A program made the position numbers and the translations under genes. The notes beneath the pieces were generated by a model. It was not told the DNA's origin. It worked only from the letters and a program-made list of their open reading frames with translations, and searched no databases. Positions 22,532 to 31,551 of a DNA stretch of 59,810 nucleotides are shown here, piece by piece. The DNA comes from Scenedesmus sp. ARA3 (taxonomy: Eukaryota; Chlorophyta; Chlorophyceae; Sphaeropleales; Scenedesmaceae). Location of the stretch: the NCBI GenBank assembly GCA_004335835.1, contig RWJK01001391.1:1-59810 (forward strand), given 5' to 3'. The stretch's first letter is position 1. Each line of letters opens with the position of its first letter.

Positions 22532-23048
22532 GCAACCAGCTCACCTCTGGGTGTGCGCTGCTAGGCGGGCAGTGGTAGTGCACCTGTGTGGGGTCTGGAA
22601 CTGTCTGCATCCGCTTCCCAACTGACTCCAGAGCTTTGGTAATCAGGTTGGTTGTGCCTTGGTCACCAAAGCCAAACATCATGCTGCTGCCTACATCAAA
22701 GGTGTAGCCCTCCCGCTTGTAGTGTGCTGCACTGCCGCCTGGCACTAGGTACTTCTCGAGCACCACGACCTTTGCTCCCTTCGCTACAAGCTTTGCTGCT
22801 GTCGTGAGGCCGCCCATGCCTCCACCAATGATAACTGCATCGTAGACCACATCAGTAGGTGCCTCAGTGGTCAACTGCGCGGTGTCTGTTGGGTACGGCG
22901 TCTTAACTGCGGCATTTATAAACAGATTGCAAGCCAGGGAGCGCCTGCTGCCCGAACTCCGGCCAGCATTGGCTCCTGAAAAGGCCCTAGCACGAAGCAT
23001 GCTGCTGCTGAGCGCCCACAGGCGCAAAACGAATCGAGCGATATACAC
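15913..23048 (-). CDS. CRTISO: carotenoid (prolycopene) isomerase, plastid
   Basis: FAD-dependent cis-trans isomerase that converts poly-cis-lycopene to all-trans-lycopene in the plastid carotenoid pathway. Exons: 23048-22545, 21630-21470, 20891-20818, 20066-19872, 18863-18750, 18298-18175, 18006-17851, 17416-17341, 16914-16804, 16522-16403, 16086-15913. Every phase closes, giving 602 aa, close to plant CRTISO length. Residues 1 to about 60 are a Ser/Ala/Arg-rich transit-like region. The dinucleotide fold is [20 protein letters not shown] (about 72-91). Family blocks follow in order: [110 protein letters not shown], and [20 protein letters not shown] near the C-terminus. Introns are packed with exon-end copies. 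A bacterial-type CrtI desaturase is unlikely given these blocks. Confidence 0.95.
16137..16312 (-). repeat. two extra copies of the CRTISO exon 10 3' end
   Basis: The exon 10 end (16403-16450, GAAAGGCATGCTGAGCATGC on the plus strand) reappears at 16265-16312 almost unchanged, including the donor, and at about 16137-16175 in a decayed form. Both lie in the intron downstream of the real donor. Confidence 0.85.
16664..17055 (-). repeat. copies of both ends of CRTISO exon 9
   Basis: A copy of the exon 9 3' end plus donor lies at about 16670-16715 (CTCACCCTCGGACTCGATGG against the real CTCACCTCCCGGAACTCGAT). A copy of its 5' part lies at about 16990-17055 (CTCCTTCTTTGCATCATACTCAGC...). Both flank the genuine exon at 16914-16804. 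Confidence 0.8.
17570..17750 (-). repeat. two copies of the CRTISO exon 7 3' end
   Basis: The exon 7 end, coding [10 protein letters not shown], is repeated at about 17590-17670 (well preserved, including CGCGCGGCTGCTCCATCTGC) and about 17718-17745 (short and decayed). Each is followed on the minus strand by a donor-like GTGAGT. Confidence 0.8.
18041..18110 (-). repeat. decayed copy of the CRTISO exon 6 3' end
   Basis: AGGCATTTTGCTACCGCCCA and the following ACTTTCAAAGGTTCCATTC correspond to the real AGGCATCTTGCTCTCGCCCA and CCCTCAAAGGTGTCCCAAC at 18196-18240. The copy lies in the downstream intron. Confidence 0.7.
18343..18400 (-). repeat. copy of the CRTISO exon 6 5' end with acceptor
   Basis: Matches the exon 6 start (18240-18304), including the GTGCGCCTGGCTGATGG-type sequence that codes VRLADG and a CAG acceptor. 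It lies upstream of the real exon in the intron. Confidence 0.75.
18655..18746 (-). repeat. exact 46-bp tandem duplication at the CRTISO exon 5 donor
   Basis: Two identical 46-base units, 18655-18700 and 18701-18746, each start with CACCTGTAGTGCCATGCTGT. A third CACCTG at 18747 is the real exon end/donor. The unit runs across the donor side of exon 5, so it duplicates GTGAGC donors without changing the coding sequence. Confidence 0.95.
18935..18988 (-). repeat. copy of the CRTISO exon 5 5' end with acceptor
   Basis: GCCTTGTACACCACGTGCCC and CGCCACGCTCAGTGATGCCT repeat the real exon 5 start (18832-18870), with its CTGCAG acceptor retained. It lies in the upstream intron. Confidence 0.9.
19308..19795 (-). 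repeat. three extra copies of the CRTISO exon 4 3' part
   Basis: Beside the real exon end (from 19872) are copies at about 19676-19785, 19500-19597 and 19308-19417, spaced 176-193 bases apart. All stay open in the CRTISO frame and encode CDRHFGGIN(Y/C)[10 protein letters not shown]; the two at 19308 and 19500 are followed by the normal donor. Flanking intron sequence containing CCCACGCAAA(G/C)CACA is duplicated with them. None has an evident acceptor of its own. Confidence 0.95.
20155..20700 (-). repeat. five extra copies of the CRTISO exon 4 5' part amid GTACAATG satellite
   Basis: The exon start coding [16 protein letters not shown] (20066 downward) recurs at about 20236-20160, 20390-20320, 20470-20440, 20630-20560 and 20695-20672, with increasing decay. 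Most keep a TGTACTGCAG- or CCGCAG-type acceptor. The spacers consist of a degenerate GCAGTACAAT/GTACAATG repeat. Confidence 0.9.
20716..21012 (-). repeat. copies of both ends of CRTISO exon 3
   Basis: The exon 3 end with donor is repeated at about 20718-20775 (GCTCGCCCGTGTTGGTAATG...). Its start with acceptor is repeated at about 20970-21012 (CACAAAGCCGCCCATGAGGT...). The genuine exon is 20891-20818, judged by intact homology across its full length. Confidence 0.85.
21320..21378 (-). repeat. copy of the CRTISO exon 2 3' end
   Basis: ACCGCGGCTCCTCCAGGCTC followed by TTCATCTCAAAGCTGTTGAG matches the exon 2 end (21468-21515). It sits in the downstream intron with the GTAGGT-type donor position preserved. 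Confidence 0.85.
21700..22200 (-). repeat. about five copies of the CRTISO exon 2 5' end with acceptors
   Basis: The exon start coding [18 protein letters not shown] (21630 downward) recurs at about 21755-21700, 21863-21810, 21990-21925, 22085-22035 and 22195-22150. The first two are near perfect and open (reading [14 protein letters not shown]). The distal ones are progressively degraded. Most keep the CAGGGCCTGAACGTGCAGG-type acceptor. Confidence 0.9.
22490..22530 (-). repeat. CAG/CTG run in CRTISO intron 1
   Basis: About 13 uninterrupted CAG triplets on the plus strand (CTG on the sense strand), just downstream of the exon 1 donor at 22544. Confidence 0.95.
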
Positions 23049-23250
23049 GAAAGAGATCCTTTGTATCTGCTAACTGCGATGAAGCGACTCAGCGCCTCAA
23101 TGTGCGTGTGCAGGTCGGTAAGGTTTGGGTGTCATCTCTGCTGTCGTGTGCTACAGCGGGCTGTAGCAGGGTGCTGTTGTAGCAGTCAACGAATCGGCAT
23201 GTATCACTGCCTTCCAACAGTCGCAAGCCAAATAGCAACTGGAAAACATC

Positions 23251-23255
23251 TTACA
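23251..23255 (-). terminator. TGTAA poly(A) signal of the IF-3 gene
   Basis: Plus-strand TTACA, read as TGTAA on the minus strand, 24 bases past the IF-3 stop codon. TGTAA is the usual chlorophyte polyadenylation signal. Confidence 0.6.
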
Positions 23256-23279
23256 TATTCCAAAGTGTAGCTTAGTGCC

Positions 23280-23430
23280 TCACACGGCCTCTGCTTTGTT
23301 CTTTGCTGCCTCCCCAGGTGCCCCCAGAGGTTTGACCAGCCTGGTCACTGCGCGCCGCTGCTGCTGCTGCTCCCCTGCTTCCACGTTGTAGTCTGCTTGC
23401 ACACGTGCCAGCAGGTACTCCAGGGCCTCT

Positions 23431-23466
<36 letters not shown>

Positions 23467-26104
23467 TAAGAAGCAACAGTGAGCCCACGTTGTTGGCGGA
23501 GCAGTACTGTGTCTTTGACTGTTCATCATATGTACAGAGTGGGGTGAGTCCGCTCAGGAATGACGCAAGTTGTAGAGTAGGTGGTCCATGCGCCATGTCA
23601 AACACATGCCAGCAGGCAACGAGTTTAGCCAGCTGCAATTACAGCATCAGTTGAAGCATGTGAACCAGTCCGTCCTGTCAGCGTCCCACGAGCGATTTGA
23701 CAGCTGCCATCTCCAGCAAGAGGTGGCTATGCAGATGCTTCCCACCTGTTGCTGCTGCCTCCTCTTCCCTGCCGTGCTTCACTACCAGCTGCACCCTGCA
23801 GCAGCAGCAGCAGCAGGTCATGTTAGCACCGACAACACGGCCAGACCAGGACCGAGTGTGTCATATCAGGTTGCAGGTGCACTGCACATAGCAGAGGATG
23901 CACAGGAGCTGATGAAGTTGTTACCTCACGGAGCTAGCAGTGCTGGAAATGCTGGTTCATCTCTAGCGCTCTCAGGCTGTAGGATTGCGCGCAAGTTGTG
24001 ACGCAGCCTCATCGCTGGGTTCTCCAGCCCAGCGGGTGCGTAACTATGCCGTTACTGTGTAATTTTGTCCTTTTACGGCATCACCTGTGGCCCAGATCCA
24101 GCCAGCCAGCCACCTTCCTCATCTTCACCTCCAGATCATGATCTGCAGGAGAAGCAGCACAGAAGAGGAGGCACACATGTATCCAGCAATGTTTGATGAA
24201 TTGACAAAAAGCAGCATCACAGCAGCCTTGGAGGTATGCTGCAGCTGGGCAACGTTGCATGATGAGCATGACAACACCCAAAACTGGCAGCACTTTCCTG
24301 CAAGCTGCAGGCTGTTACAAACACTGCATACACCAGTGTCACTGCCTGGTCACTCCTGATGTACTTAAACAGCTGGTGAACGCCGCAAAGCCTGTAACAG
24401 CAGCAAAGCAAACAGGCGCAGCTGCCGTGCCTGCCAAGCGTACCTCCGATGCGTGCAGAGAACTGCATCTCCTTCGGCGTCGACAGCTTCTGCTGCTGCC
24501 GCCGCTGCTTGTCCGCCGCGTCTGCCTTCTGCTGCTGCTCGTACGCAAACTTCTTCCAGTCCATCACCCTGCAGCAGATCAGGCACATCGAATAGCATTG
24601 TAATAAACGATGTCTAGGTTGCTTACAGCGGTGCTGCACTGCATTCTGCAACCCCAGCCTAATGCAGTTGCAACACACTGGCCGAGTGTTTGACCAACTT
24701 GCACGCTGCAGGGCCTGCAGCCAAGCTTTTACACAGTAGCCAAATGGCAATTGGTGCATCACCCTACACAGCTGTTTGCAACAAACACAGCGCAGCAAAC
24801 CTGGTTGCTGGCGGCTACGCCTTGCGGTTGACTTCCAGCAGCTCCAGCCCCAAGCCAGCAGTTTAGACACACAAAACTCGAGTAGCACAGATAACAAAAA
24901 ATAGTGACACGCAGCCCCACCCACCTTGTGACGGGCGGCTTCCCCTTCGCGTTGACCTCAACTAGGTCCAGCCCCAGGCCAGCAGCAGCAGCCAGCGCAG
25001 CAGACAGCGCCATTTCCTGCAAGGAGGAGCGAGCACCATTGACGGTGAGCGACAAGATCTTGTGTCTAGACAGCAGCACAATACCGCGACACACACCAGC
25101 GAAGCAAAGCTGCACACCGCATGGATGCTTGTCTGGTCAACAGCTGTACTCGACAACAGCTGCTGCCAGCGTGCTGCTGTTGAACAAGAGCTTGCATATG
25201 GCATGTAAGCATGTAAGCATCCTGACCACATCCGATCAAAAAGGGCTGTACCAGTTCGTTTCATCATACCAGTGTGCAGCAACACACCTGCTTGGTGCCA
25301 TCTGGCATGATGACCATCACAACAGGTGCTGTGATTTGTGTGTTGCGGCGCTGCTGAGGCTTCTTGACGTCAGGTTTAGGCTTGCCGGCTGCAGCAGGCC
25401 GCTTGCCTTTTGGCACAGGCCTGCAGAGGGCACATGCACAACAGCAAACAGTAAGCAGTTGGTAGCTGGCTTTTGCAGTTGAGGTCTTGGGGCTGCAGGC
25501 CGCTTGCATCTTTTGAAGTGGGCCGGCAGTAGAAATTTGGCATAGTTGCACATGCACAACGCCACTTGCAAGGCATTCCAGTTGCTTACTTGCTGGGGTG
25601 CTGCAGCCCACGCCAAGCCTGCCCAACCAGCCAGAAAGCAGCCGGCCCTTGCAGTAGCTGCTGCTGCTGCTGCTGCTGCTGGGGGTGGGATGTCTGCCAT
25701 CGCTGCTGTGGCCAAGACACCTGCTGCTGCAGCTGCAGCTGTAGGTGACATGCTGGCAGCCGTGCTGCAGTGCTGCTGGTGGTGCCGCTGATGGCCCGCA
25801 AACAGCTGCTTGTTGTATCAGGCAGGTGCTGCAAGTGCTGCTGGCTGCCAGTTGAGGTGCCAGCAGTGCGTTGCTGACTGTGGGCTTCCTGCGAGTGGTG
25901 CAGCGCTGAGCTGGCACTGCTGCTGCTGTGGCCTGCACCAGCTGCTGTTGTTTTCTGGCAGTAAACGTTGCTTGATTGAGCTAGTAACCGTCGCTGAACG
26001 TTGCATCCGCTGCTGTGCACTGCGGTCTGCTGTGATGCAGCAGCAGGCACTGCTAGACCTGCACCAGTGTTGCTGCTTAACAGGCATAGGATCCGGCGCA
26101 GCAT
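23280..26104 (-). CDS. infC: organellar translation initiation factor IF-3
   Basis: Bacterial-type IF-3, which binds the small ribosomal subunit and supports start-codon selection in plastid or mitochondrion. Exons: 26104-25590, 25420-25288, 25016-24925, 24568-24444, 24142-24085, 23795-23746, 23428-23280. Phases close, giving 373 aa, against about 180 in bacteria; the excess is a long Ser/Gln-rich N-terminal extension (residues 1 to about 190) including a transit-like MLRRILCLLSSNTG start. The IF-3 core shows GLDLVEVNAKGKPPVTR then VMDWKKFAYEQQQK (N domain and linker), MQFSARIGDHDLEVKMRKV, then GHRVQLVVKHGREEEAAATE (C domain). The expected D of DG in the first strand is present in MPDGTKQ. 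The C-terminal tail is basic and Ala-rich. Only 231 bases separate its stop from the CRTISO start on the same strand. Plastid versus mitochondrial targeting is undecided. Confidence 0.9.
24810..24862 (-). repeat. decayed copy of an IF-3 exon (GLDLVEV block)
   Basis: CGGTTGACTTCCAGCAGCTC and CCAGCCCCAAGCCAGCAG resemble the real exon at 24930-24985 (GCGTTGACCTCAACTAGGTC, CAGCCCCAGGCCAGCAG). The copy is in the next intron downstream. Confidence 0.75.
25480..25535 (-). repeat. decayed copy of IF-3 exon 2 5' end
   Basis: GAGGTCTTGGGGCTGCAGGC and CGCTTGCATCTTTTGAAGTG parallel GTCAGGTTTAGGCTTGCCGG / CGCTTGCCTTTTGGCACAGG at 25370-25420. It sits in the intron upstream of exon 2. Confidence 0.6.
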
Positions 26105-26588
26105 GCTGCTTGAACAACTGGGGAATATCAAACGTGTTGTTGACAACGGTATCCACTGAACACACCGTGAACAAGTGCTGCTGTGAGGACCTGAAGCAGT
26201 GCAAGCACTACACCCTGACTTGCACCCATCAATAAGCAACACAGTTGTACTAGGACATCGTTTTATAGGGATTGAGGTGAAGTTTGATGTGACGGTCTGT
26301 CAGCAAGCTTGAGCTGAAGCCCGATTTGCAAGGGGCGTTGAACCGTTCCTGGGGCGCTGGGGTTCCTGGGGTGGTGACGAGGGTCTATCATACCTTCCTG
26401 CGGTCACTTGAATACAATAATGTGGTTAGCTCAAGGTTTATATGTATCGAGCATCAACGTTCACATTCAACCAAGCTGCTACCACATCGCACAGCACTGG
26501 AGCTGGTGACTTTTCTGTCTTCTGGTGGACACCATCCAGTAAAAACGTTTCTTTCGCCACAAAACATACATGCAAACGTCGCTGACAG
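26105..26588. promoter_or_regulatory. divergent intergenic region between IF-3 and the + strand membrane gene
   Basis: IF-3 is transcribed leftward from 26104, and the next gene rightward with its first recognised exon at 26589. The region therefore probably holds both promoters, and also the unresolved first exon of the plus-strand gene (a candidate ATG is at 26442). I see no clear TATA or other named motif. Confidence 0.35.
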
Positions 26589-27192
26589 CAATGCGTGTTC
26601 GCTGTTGTGGCAACCACCACCAGCCTGCTGCTTCTGTGGTGGGTGGCGGGCCTCAAGCAGTTCGCAGCAACATCAGATGCCATGGACGCATCTGTCAACA
26701 GCCTTCAAACCAAAATAAAGCCCTGGCTCAGGCGCAGCAGCGGAGATTGTCAGGTACATAGCATCACCAGCCTGACATGCAGCGGCCTATGGCCAGCATG
26801 CTGTGCTGTGGACAGCTGTTGCACTCTTGCTGCCTGCAGGCATTAGCCTGCCATTGCGTGACCTTATTGTTAATGGTGTGCACTAATAGCAGCAACAGAC
26901 AGTGTCTTCTGTACACTGAGTGGGGCTGGACTGCTCCTTGGCAAAGCTTGCGAGCAACCCTTGTCTTTCAGGACCAGCACAGTTTGTACTGCTGCTGGCC
27001 CTGACAACAGAAGCAGCAGTTGGGTGCACGCCACCGTTCAACAAAGTTCCATCAAACCACATGTGCTGTGTCTGTTGCAGTCTGTTTACGAGCATCAGGA
27101 GACAACAATGACAACGGTGGTGAAGGTGGCAGCAGCTCTGCAGGCATCCCAGCAGCACGTGAGTGCTGCACGCAAGCACAGGCTAGGCATTG

Positions 27193-27249
<57 letters not shown>

Positions 27250-29247
27250 CAGCTATGTTTATTGACGCACTGCTGCACTGCAGCACAGCTGTTCAAACAA
27301 GCTGGTGACATAATGAGCTTAAACTGTGCTGTTGAAGCAACCACCTGGTTACCTGACACTGGCACTCCTGCATCACTCATTGCAGCCAGAAATGGTATGG
27401 TTAGAAAACAGCAAGTCCTGAACCTTATCAAACTGCATAGCATTACTGCTCATGCTGCTGTGTGGCCTCCTGCAAATGTCATGTCTGCCCCTGCAGTATT
27501 CCTGTTTGTGGGCTCTGCTGCCTACACGCTGACCAACATGCGGGATGAGCTGGCTGATGTGCTGTATAATGATGATGACAGCATCAGCGAAGCACTGGCT
27601 GCTCTGGGCTTTGCAGGATTCGGCCTAGGTGAGCAAAAGGCGCCGTGACTGCATTATTTGTCAACAACACTTGTCAAGCAGTGAGGTGAGGTTTGCTGTA
27701 CAGCGATGATGACAGCATCAGTGGAGCACTGGCAGCGCTGGGGTTTGCAAGCCTTGGCCTGGGTGAGTAATGCCAGAATGGCTGCTGCTGCTGCTGCTGC
27801 AGGTGATGCGACTGGTGCGCTGCTATGGGCTGTTGCGCTGTGGTACCTGAGCCCTGTGCAGCTGCTGCTGGTCTTCCTGGGCAACTTTGACACGGAGCGG
27901 CCCTCAGACTGGCTCATGAACATCCTTGGCCGCGCAACACAGCAGCCGTGAGTAATCAGGCTGCACTGTGGTTGTGATTGTTGTGTTCGAGCGGCGTGGT
28001 TGCCAACAGCTGGGGCTAAGACTGGCTCATTAATATCCTTGGCCGCGCAACATAGCAGCTGTGAGGTATTGCGTTGAATGCAAGCTGTAGCATTGCGTTG
28101 CAACCATTGGTGCTGCTCTAGCGGCGTGATGCATCTACAGCCGGCCCTTAGACAGGTTCATGAACCAGCTTTGGCATGCAGTGCAGCAGCCGTGAGTCGT
28201 TGCTTTTAGAAAGCCTGCTTCTGCTGCCTGCAAGACAAACCGTATTACCGGCAGCTTGCACTTTCATGAGTCATACCACCCTTGCGTCCTGCATCTGTGC
28301 CAAGACCTCCTGCCTGTGCGCCCTCTGCTGCCTGCACATGCAGTGTGGATGCCATAGACTACCAAGTGCCCTTCTGGATCAAAGCAGCAGCAGCAGCAGC
28401 GTGCCTAACAGGAGGCGTAGCAGCAGCAGGCGTGCTAGAAGCAGGGCTCGGGGATCCCACATGGTCAATAAGCAGCGGCATCGGTGCACTTTTTGCTGCT
28501 GGCATTTTTGAAGTGGGCAGGCCCAAGCGGCTGAGCGTGGCGGAGGCGCAGACGCTGGAGTCGCAGTGGCAAGACTTTGGTAAGTTTGACCAGGTTTGGC
28601 CAGGTTTGACCATGTTTGACCAGAGCTGCTGTCAAGAATTTGAATACAAGGGTTGCTGCTAGTAAGTGGTTGCTATTTCATTGAGTGGCGAATTGTTGGC
28701 AGCGAGCGCTGGTATGGTAAGCTGGATCTGCACATAACAGCTCTGGTGCATTTGATCCACGCACAACTGAAACTCAACCCTTCCGTGCTGCTGCATGTTG
28801 TGTGCTGCAGCCGGCTTTGCAGACGTGCGCCTGCAGCGCAGCGGGCGCTGCCACGAGAGCGAAGTGTTCACAGCATTCAGGCAGCGCTTTGGCAAGTATA
28901 GATCAGCTGATGTCATGCCTGATTCAACGCTGCGTGACATGGTGCGGAATTGGCACCCGGGGGTGGAGCGAACACGCACGGGCTACCTGCGGAACATCTC
29001 ATTGCGGCCAGCGGGCAGCATGAGCAGCAGCAGTGCGAGGAGTGTGCCTGCTGCAGTAGGGAGTGTAGACGGCGGCGAGCAGCAGCAGCAGCGGCAAGGG
29101 GGTGTTTCTGCAGCAGCTGGTGTGAGTGAAGATGCTTCAGCAGCAGCGGCAGCAGCAGGAGCGGAGCCTTCTCTGTTGGATGCCATTGCAGCAGAAGAGG
29201 CGCAAAAGGTGCAGCAACAAGCAGCTGGTGGCAACATCACTCGGTAA
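26589..29247 (+). CDS. integral membrane protein, probably plastid, function unknown (5' end unresolved)
   Basis: Seven exons chain with matching phases: 26589-26753, 27081-27158, 27289-27394, 27497-27628, 27803-27947, 28344-28579, 28811-29247, giving at least 432 aa. A first exon with the start codon is still missing upstream. A membrane segment opens the known part (TTTSLLLLWWVAGLKQF). Further hydrophobic stretches are LFVGSAAYTL, ALLWAVALWYLSPVQLLLVF and ACLTGGVAAAGVLEAG. After them comes a soluble domain with GRCHESEVFTAFRQRFGKYR and STLRDMVRNWHPGVERTRTG, then a Ser/Gln/Ala-rich tail. The C-terminal domain looks like a conserved photosynthetic-lineage motif, but I cannot name the family. 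Exon 4, 5 and 7 boundaries are tandemly copied nearby. Confidence 0.65.
27194..27249 (+). repeat. AGC/CAG run in an intron
   Basis: About 18 CAG triplets inside the intron between 27158 and 27289. They create spurious poly-Ser/poly-Ala frames. Confidence 0.95.
27692..27772 (+). repeat. copy of exon 4 3' end plus donor (membrane gene)
   Basis: Repeats the exon end at 27560-27635. Both encode DDDSIS(E/G)ALAALGFA and are followed by GGTGAG(C/T). The copy remains open, with a few substitutions, and lies in the downstream intron. Confidence 0.9.
28015..28200 (+). repeat. two copies of exon 5 3' end (membrane gene)
   Basis: GACTGGCTCATTAATATCCT and CGCGCAACATAGCAGCTGTG at about 28019-28066 copy the real 27906-27952. 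A more decayed copy lies at about 28147-28196 (AGACAGGTTCATGAACCAGC, GCAGCAGCCGTGAGTC). Donor positions are kept. Confidence 0.85.
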
Positions 29248-29255
29248 CGCAGCAG

Positions 29256-29649
29256 CTGCCACAAGAGCAAAGTGTTCGGCGCATTCGGGCAGCACTTTGG
29301 CAAGTACAGATCAGCTGATGTTATGCCTAACTCAACGCTGCATGACATGGTGTGGAACTGGCATCCATGCGTAGAGCGAACACGCACAGGCTATTTGCGC
29401 AACATCTCATTGCGGCCAGCGGGCAGCATGAGCAGCAGCAATAGCAGCAGCAGCAGCGGTGCAAGGAGTGTGCCTGTTGCAGCAGGGAGTATAGACGGCG
29501 GCGAGCAGCAGCAGCAGCGGCAAGGGGGCGTTCCTGCAGCAGCAGGTGTGAGTGAAGATGCAGCAGGAGCAGCAGCGGTAGTGGAGCCTTCTCTGCCGCC
29601 TGACCAGGCAGGATGGATGACAGTGACTAGTAGTGCAAGTCTGGATCGA

Positions 29650-29683
<34 letters not shown>

Positions 29684-29757
29684 GCACTGCAGCAGCATCG
29701 TGCCTCGCAGGTGCCACAGCAGCAGAAGGTGTACTGGCAGCAGGGCTAGGGGGTTGA
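29256..29757 (+). pseudogene. tandem duplicate of the terminal exon
   Basis: About 320 bases of the last exon (from 28848) recur from 29259 onward, beginning at CCACAAGAGCAAAGTGTTC. The copy lacks the first dozen codons and has no clean acceptor. It encodes FGKYRSADVMPNSTLHDMV and RTRTGYLRNISLRPAGSM, then diverges into a different Ser/Ala-rich tail and stops near 29757. It lies just after the first copy's stop (29245-29247). It may be dead, or an alternative last exon. Confidence 0.75.
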
Positions 29758-30411
29758 TCAACATATGTTCTTCATTAGCATGGTGTCAAGCACTTTGCAC
29801 AGCTACCGCTACCTGCAGTGCAGCTATCTGACACGTGAAACAGCGCACGGCAACAGCGCAACGGATGCTGAGGCACCATGCGGTGCCGGTCATGGGTTTT
29901 GCTGCCGCTGAAGGCAGGGGTTGATGTAGCTGGTGTACTGTTGGCAAGGGTGGAGCTCTTGGCGAATGCTCAGCGCACACGCATGATGCACAGCGTCTCA
30001 TGTGGAGCTTCGTAGTGCAGACTGAACAGGTGCGTCTTGGCATGGACATGCAGCGCAATGCTATTGGAGTGCCTTGCACGGTCGTCTGCATAAATTAAGG
30101 CACATTAACTGCTGTGACAACATGTTTTACGCGTACGAACAGGGTCTGTGACGGGTGTAGGGCTATGCGTAACAGGTTGATACGAGAGACGAAAGACCAG
30201 GAACAAAGGCGATTCTATGTTTACTATTTCGGTAACTTCAACGGTTATGACTGCTAGCGTCACTACGCATACATAGGTGGCTGGTTACCGCGCACGGGGC
30301 AATCAAATCCAGCACTGGCGTGACAGCAATGCTGTTGAGGCAGTCTACGCTTGCAGTACCGCAATGGTGCTACTTAGGTTTCATATCTCAGCTCCAAGCA
30401 GCGTCGCAGAC

Positions 30412-31509
30412 ATGCAAGGAGACGTGGAGCGGGAAGGCAGCAGCAACAGCAGCAGCAGCAGCAACAGAGCACCAGTCACACCGGCTGTCTGGGTAAGGTT
30501 GAGACAGCAGAGCCTGCAACTGCTCGTGTTACTTGAAGTGCGAAGGCGTTTCCAAATAGCTGCGCTCACCAGCGGCGACTGCATCTCCACTGCTGTGTTG
30601 CAACACTGCTGACAGAGAGATGCACACACATTGCGCACCGACAATAGAACGGCAGCATCACAGTGTAGCCTACTGCCAGCACTGCTGCCTGAATGCTATA
30701 CGTTCCCACCACTTGCAGCTATGCCCAGCATTCCGTGTAACATGCTTGCTGCACATCTTCCTGCAACCATGCCAGGTGGCGCGGTGGGCTGCTATGACAG
30801 CCGGTTACATCATTGGCTTTGTGGACGCAGCTGGAATGGTGGACCCAGCAACCCACTCAACCCGTCTGCTTTATGTGCACTTTCCCGCAACGATGCAGGT
30901 GGATCTGTGGGCCGCCATGACAGCCGGCTACATCATTGGCTGTGTGGAGGCAGCAGGCGTGATGAAGCCAGCAACCCATCAAACTCATCTGCTTTATGCG
31001 CACTTTCCTGCAAACGTGCAGGTAGCTCTCTTGGCTGCTACGACAGCCGGTTAGATCCGATGTAGCCAATGAGTCACTGGCTTTGTGGATGCAGCAGGCA
31101 TGGCTAAGCTACACAGTCAACTCATCTGCTTTATGCGCACATTCGTGCAACTATGCAGGTGGCACTGTGGGCTGCTATGACAGCCGGCTACATTATCGGC
31201 TTTGTAGATGCAGCAGGCATGGTGGACCCAGCAACCCACTCAACCCATCTGCTTTATGTGCAACGATGCAGGTGGCGCTGTGGGCTGCCATGACAGCCGG
31301 TTACATCATCGGCTTTGTGGATGCAGCTGGCATGGTGGACCCAGCAACCCAATCAACTCATCTGCCTTATGCGCGCTTTCCTGCAACGATGCAGGTGGCG
31401 CTCTGGGCTGCTATGACAGCCGGTTACATCATCGGGTTTGTGGATGCAGCTGGCATGGTGGATCCGGCGACTCTGCCGTTCTTTATGAACTTCTACAACA
31501 AGGCAAGTT

Positions 31510-31551
<42 letters not shown>

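Noticed and set aside
15913..23048. Bacterial-type phytoene desaturase acquired by transfer
   Set aside because: Eleven introns and plant CRTISO-specific blocks throughout indicate an ordinary algal nuclear gene.
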